From the NCBI GenBank assembly GCA_910575255.1, contig CAJTEM010000018.1, forward strand, positions 42,220-106,219: a stretch of DNA of 64,000 nt, in the 5' to 3' direction. The notes under the pieces are model-generated. The model saw only the letters and a program-made list of their open reading frames with translations. It ran no database searches and had not been told where the DNA came from. The position numbers were made by a program, and so were the translations under genes. Below are positions 61,623 to 64,000 of this stretch, piece after piece; within the stretch, counting starts at the first letter, position 1, and each line of letters starts with the position of its first letter. Origin of the DNA: Lachnospiraceae bacterium (GTDB taxonomy: Bacteria > Bacillota > Clostridia > Lachnospirales > Lachnospiraceae).

Positions 61623-62543
61623 TCACAACAGCAGGATCAAAGCTCCGGTGATCATCACAACGCTGATCAAAATAGAAAGAGAGTTGACAGCGCTTGCCAT
61701 CTCCACATCTCCCCCTACTTTGCCGGTAAATGCCGGAGCTACCGAGGAAACCGGCCCTAAGAGAACCAATGCCAGCGCCTGGCGCACCTCCAGATCAAAG
61801 GGCAGGAAGAAATAAGACCCCATCGCAAGCAGAACCGCCGTCACGTAACGCATTCCCAAAATCTGCAGAATCTTTACCAGCTTATCCTTTTCCATATGAA
61901 TCTCAAATCCGATTCCGATCATCAAAAGAGCCAGAAATGTGTTGGCATTTCCAACGGTTCCTGCATAGTTTATCACCATCCGAGGCAAGGTTATCCCAAA
62001 TACTGCCAGCACCGTCATAATCATATACGCGTCAAAGGGCAGAGAAGACAGCAGGCTTTTTGTGACATTTTTTACCGAAGGCCGGTCTCCGTTTCCCGCT
62101 GACAGGGAAGCTACGGTATAGGTGACTCCTGTGCACATCACCGCATTCCCGGCGTCGAAAAGGCTGGTCGCCGCAAAGCCCACAGGCCCTAAAAAGCTCT
62201 GAACAAAAGGCAGGCTGAAATTCCCCACATTATAGCCGGACAGGTTAATCAAGTTAAAAGCCCGGTCCTGCCCGGTTCCCTTAAGTCCCATGAGATATCC
62301 CACAATGACCAGGAAAATATTCGCCGCCAGACCAAGCACACACAGAAATAAAAGAGAACGATCCAGGGAAATCCCGCTTAGATTGGAAATAATGGCGCAG
62401 GGAAGGGTAATCCGGACGACCACCTTTGAAAAAAGGTAAAAATCATCCGGCTGAAAAAATCCCTTCTTTTTCAAAACATATCCGGTTACAATGACCAGGA
62501 CAAAGGCGATTGCCTTTGCCAGTACTGATAGTATTCCTGTCAT
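61623..62543 (-). CDS. AEC family auxin efflux carrier-like transporter
   Basis: Product of 306 residues from the ATG at 62543 (AAAGGAGAA just upstream). Ten hydrophobic segments in two halves; ALVLIVTGYVLKKKGFF-like start (FVLVIVTGYVLKKKGFFQPDDFYLFSKVVVRITLPCAIISNLSG) and SGYNVGNFSLPFVQSFLG are AEC hallmarks. Members carry malate or other organic acids; substrate unknown. Directly upstream of the Wadjet genes, possibly sharing its transcript. Confidence 0.92.
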   Translation of the reverse strand: MTGILSVLAKAIAFVLVIVTGYVLKKKGFFQPDDFYLFSKVVVRITLPCAIISNLSGISLDRSLLFLCVLGLAANIFLVIVGYLMGLKGTGQDRAFNLINLSGYNVGNFSLPFVQSFLGPVGFAATSLFDAGNAVMCTGVTYTVASLSAGNGDRPSVKNVTKSLLSSLPFDAYMIMTVLAVFGITLPRMVINYAGTVGNANTFLALLMIGIGFEIHMEKDKLVKILQILGMRYVTAVLLAMGSYFFLPFDLEVRQALALVLLGPVSSVAPAFTGKVGGDVEMASAVNSLSILISVVMITGALILLL

Positions 62544-62622
62544 AATATTCTCCTTTTGCCGCACGCGGCTTTCTCTTTTATGTCAATCTGTCCTGATGTT
62601 TCTGATCCTTTTCGTCTGTCAT

Positions 62623-62651
62623 ATTCTACCAGATATGAAAAATGGTTGCAA
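62623..62651 (-). promoter_or_regulatory. Promoter upstream of the AEC transporter
   Basis: Minus strand TTGCAA (62651-62646), 17-bp spacer, TAGAAT (62628-62623). It is the closest recognisable promoter to the jet operon. Confidence 0.7.
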
Positions 62652-62690
62652 CCTGTTTTTATATTGGCTCTGTTCAGGTGTTTGGCAGTT

Positions 62691-62723
62691 TAAAAAACCG
62701 AAGCTTTATACTTAAGCTCCGGT
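62691..62723 (-). terminator. Terminator after the Rpn-family gene
   Basis: Minus strand ACCGGAGCTT, short loop, AAGCTTCGGT (62723-62697) with one G-T pair, followed by a T run to 62692. Confidence 0.8.
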
Positions 62724-62781
62724 ACTCTGTCCTTGCATGCAGAAGATGAGGGCGAACCCACAAAGTATTACCAAGGTAACC

Positions 62782-63660
62782 TCATCCTTTCTTTGAATAT
62801 TTTTCATAATAATACTCTGCTTCTTTTTCAGTCAAATGATAATGTTTTTGCAGCTTTAATATCGTTTTATTCTTTGGAACACTTTCTTCTATATGGTCTG
62901 TAATTAATATTTGTATCCCTCTTGCTTCTCCTCTTGCTTCTCCTCTTGCTTCTCCTCGTTGCTCTGCTTCCAGCATAATCTGGTTATAATCCCGGATAGC
63001 CTTTGCCCTGGCTTCGTATTCCAGCCGCTTTTCTTCATCCTGGCTAATCACCTGTAAATGCTGGTAGGCACTTCCGATATACATATTTTTCTCTGCCAAC
63101 ATGTCAAAGTCCTCCTTTCGCTCCGCACTGATAAACCTTCCCCATAATTCTATATCGCTGCTATCCTCTTTTAACTCTTTTGGAAGCTTTGGCAGCTCCA
63201 GGACATGAAATTCCATCTTATCCGTATACAGAAAATTCCGTGAATCCTCCCGGATATGGAAACAGGAATAAAACTCCGGTTCCTGTTCAAAAAGTTTAAA
63301 ATCTAAGATACTGATACTCACACACTTCTTAAACACCGTATAGTCTTCCCCTGCGCTAATTTGCTCCGTATACATCTTAGCCAGATAGAACAATGCCCGG
63401 TCAGCCCAGATATTCATTGCGGCAAGCTGGATTTCTATATCAATCTCCGTGTTATTATCCAGCAGGATCCTTACATCTAAAATTCCAAGTTTTTCCTTCT
63501 CCGTCTGTTTTCTAAGATTTGTATTCAGTATTTGTGTTTCCTTAATCCCTTCCGGGTCTAATTTCAATATTGCTGACAGAAAACCTATCCGTGCTTTCTC
63601 ATCCATCATGATCTCTTTAAATGCGTAGTCCACTTTAGGTTTCATTAAAAATTCTGTCAT
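62782..63660 (-). CDS. Rpn family recombination-promoting nuclease/putative transposase
   Basis: Product of 292 residues. PD-(D/E)XK transposase-like core: MKPKVDYAFKEIMMDEKARIGFLSAILKLDPEGIKETQILNTNLRKQTEKEKLGILDVRILLDNNTEIDIEIQLAAMN, where D in ILDVRI and ExQ in IEIQ are the catalytic triad residues. The C-terminal region carries three copies of the tetrapeptide GEAR (DNA repeat of 12 bp at about 62925-62962). Rpn nucleases are multicopy and RecA-independent; some give phage defence. Followed by a terminator. Confidence 0.92.
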   Translation of the reverse strand: MTEFLMKPKVDYAFKEIMMDEKARIGFLSAILKLDPEGIKETQILNTNLRKQTEKEKLGILDVRILLDNNTEIDIEIQLAAMNIWADRALFYLAKMYTEQISAGEDYTVFKKCVSISILDFKLFEQEPEFYSCFHIREDSRNFLYTDKMEFHVLELPKLPKELKEDSSDIELWGRFISAERKEDFDMLAEKNMYIGSAYQHLQVISQDEEKRLEYEARAKAIRDYNQIMLEAEQRGEARGEARGEARGIQILITDHIEESVPKNKTILKLQKHYHLTEKEAEYYYEKYSKKG

Positions 63661-63949
63661 CTGATATCTCCCCCATCCTTCTGTTTTTATTCACTGTATT
63701 TTACTCTTTCTCATGATTACCCGTTTATTTTCTTTTTGTGCTGACTTTCATTCTACTTTTTAAGTATAGCACACCTGACCAGTAAAAACCATGAAAAATC
63801 AAATAGAATTCCACAAACCAACGGGATTTTTTAATGATCTCCTGATTTTTCCTGCTTCCCCTCACATCCATTTTTTCCAGTGCAACCCGAGTTTGCCACT
63901 TGAATAAACCGGCTTCATAAAAAATTTCTTTATTTTGCAAGGTTTTCCT

Positions 63950-63977
63950 TGCTTTTTTTATTGTTTTATGGTATAAT
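63950..63977 (+). promoter_or_regulatory. Possible promoter pointing out of the window
   Basis: TTGCTT, 16-bp spacer, perfect TATAAT (63972-63977) near the right edge. The gene it would serve is outside. Elsewhere in 63661-63949 I see only AT-rich DNA and no supported gene. Confidence 0.4.
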
Positions 63978-64000
63978 TGTATAGTAGGTCTATAGGTCTA

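Noticed and set aside
62925..62962. Three 12-bp direct repeats as a CRISPR or integration site
   Set aside because: They are in-frame codons for GEAR repeats in the Rpn-family protein, a common feature of that family.
63725..63940. Minus-strand frame of 71 codons at the right edge
   Set aside because: No SD, no recognisable domain, AT-rich spacer; not supported as a gene.

Overview
The window reads as a chromosomal segment of a spore-forming Clostridia bacterium, most likely a gut Lachnospiraceae member. The signs are YlbJ, an alpha/beta-type SASP and a CotF-like coat protein, the rsmD-coaD and asp23-fakA-recG gene orders, many ABC lipoproteins, a Trp T-box, and plant-glycan hydrolases. Genus cannot be fixed from the sequence alone. 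Almost every gene is on the minus strand. No tRNA, rRNA or CRISPR array was seen.

Layout. 1-7.75 kb: housekeeping RNA modification and CoA genes (YgiQ-type radical SAM, HAD phosphatase, RsuA-type and RsmF-type rRNA enzymes, ylbJ, coaD, rsmD). 7.9-17.7 kb: galM, SASP, MATE exporter, asd, coat protein, parC/parE, and a decayed AAA-ATPase-like gene. 17.8-21.1 kb: a three-gene ABC importer behind a T-box whose specifier reads UGG, so a tryptophan transporter. 21.2-26.6 kb: a long palindromic repeat, cupin and HD genes, and a TRAP transporter facing a GntR regulator. 26.6-30.9 kb: recG, fakA, asp23. 31-33.5 kb: a polar amino-acid ABC importer with a terminator-like hairpin in its leader. 33.6-33.9 kb: a second long palindrome with the same 20-nt loop as the first. 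33.9-40.8 kb: glutamine-amidotransferase-like protein, 5'-nucleotidase-like enzyme, sulfonate-type ABC importer, an amidohydrolase-like protein without its metal ligands, and a divergent Crp/Fnr regulator. 40.9-41.1 kb: the 5' remnant of a group IIC intron just past the fsa terminator.

41.1-54.9 kb is a glycan locus: fsa transaldolase, FucI-like isomerase, DUF4867, xylulokinase, a 40-codon ghost of transketolase, GH3, YicI-like GH31 alpha-xylosidase, GH5 lipoprotein endoglucanase and GH29 alpha-fucosidase. Together these fit xyloglucan breakdown: backbone cut outside by GH5, side chains and oligosaccharides trimmed inside, xylose passed through an isomerase and XylB into the pentose phosphate pathway. 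Two gene relics lie between GH5 and GH29.

55.9-61.6 kb carries the Wadjet plasmid-defence operon jetA-jetB-jetC. Its nuclease gene jetD survives only as an N-terminal relic, with ATA where the start codon should be and no Toprim domain. An AEC transporter sits 20 bp upstream on the same strand and an Rpn-family nuclease gene lies beyond it. The most distinctive observations are this nuclease-less Wadjet locus, the two palindromes whose arms differ but whose loop is conserved, the intron remnant at a terminator, and the transketolase ghost.
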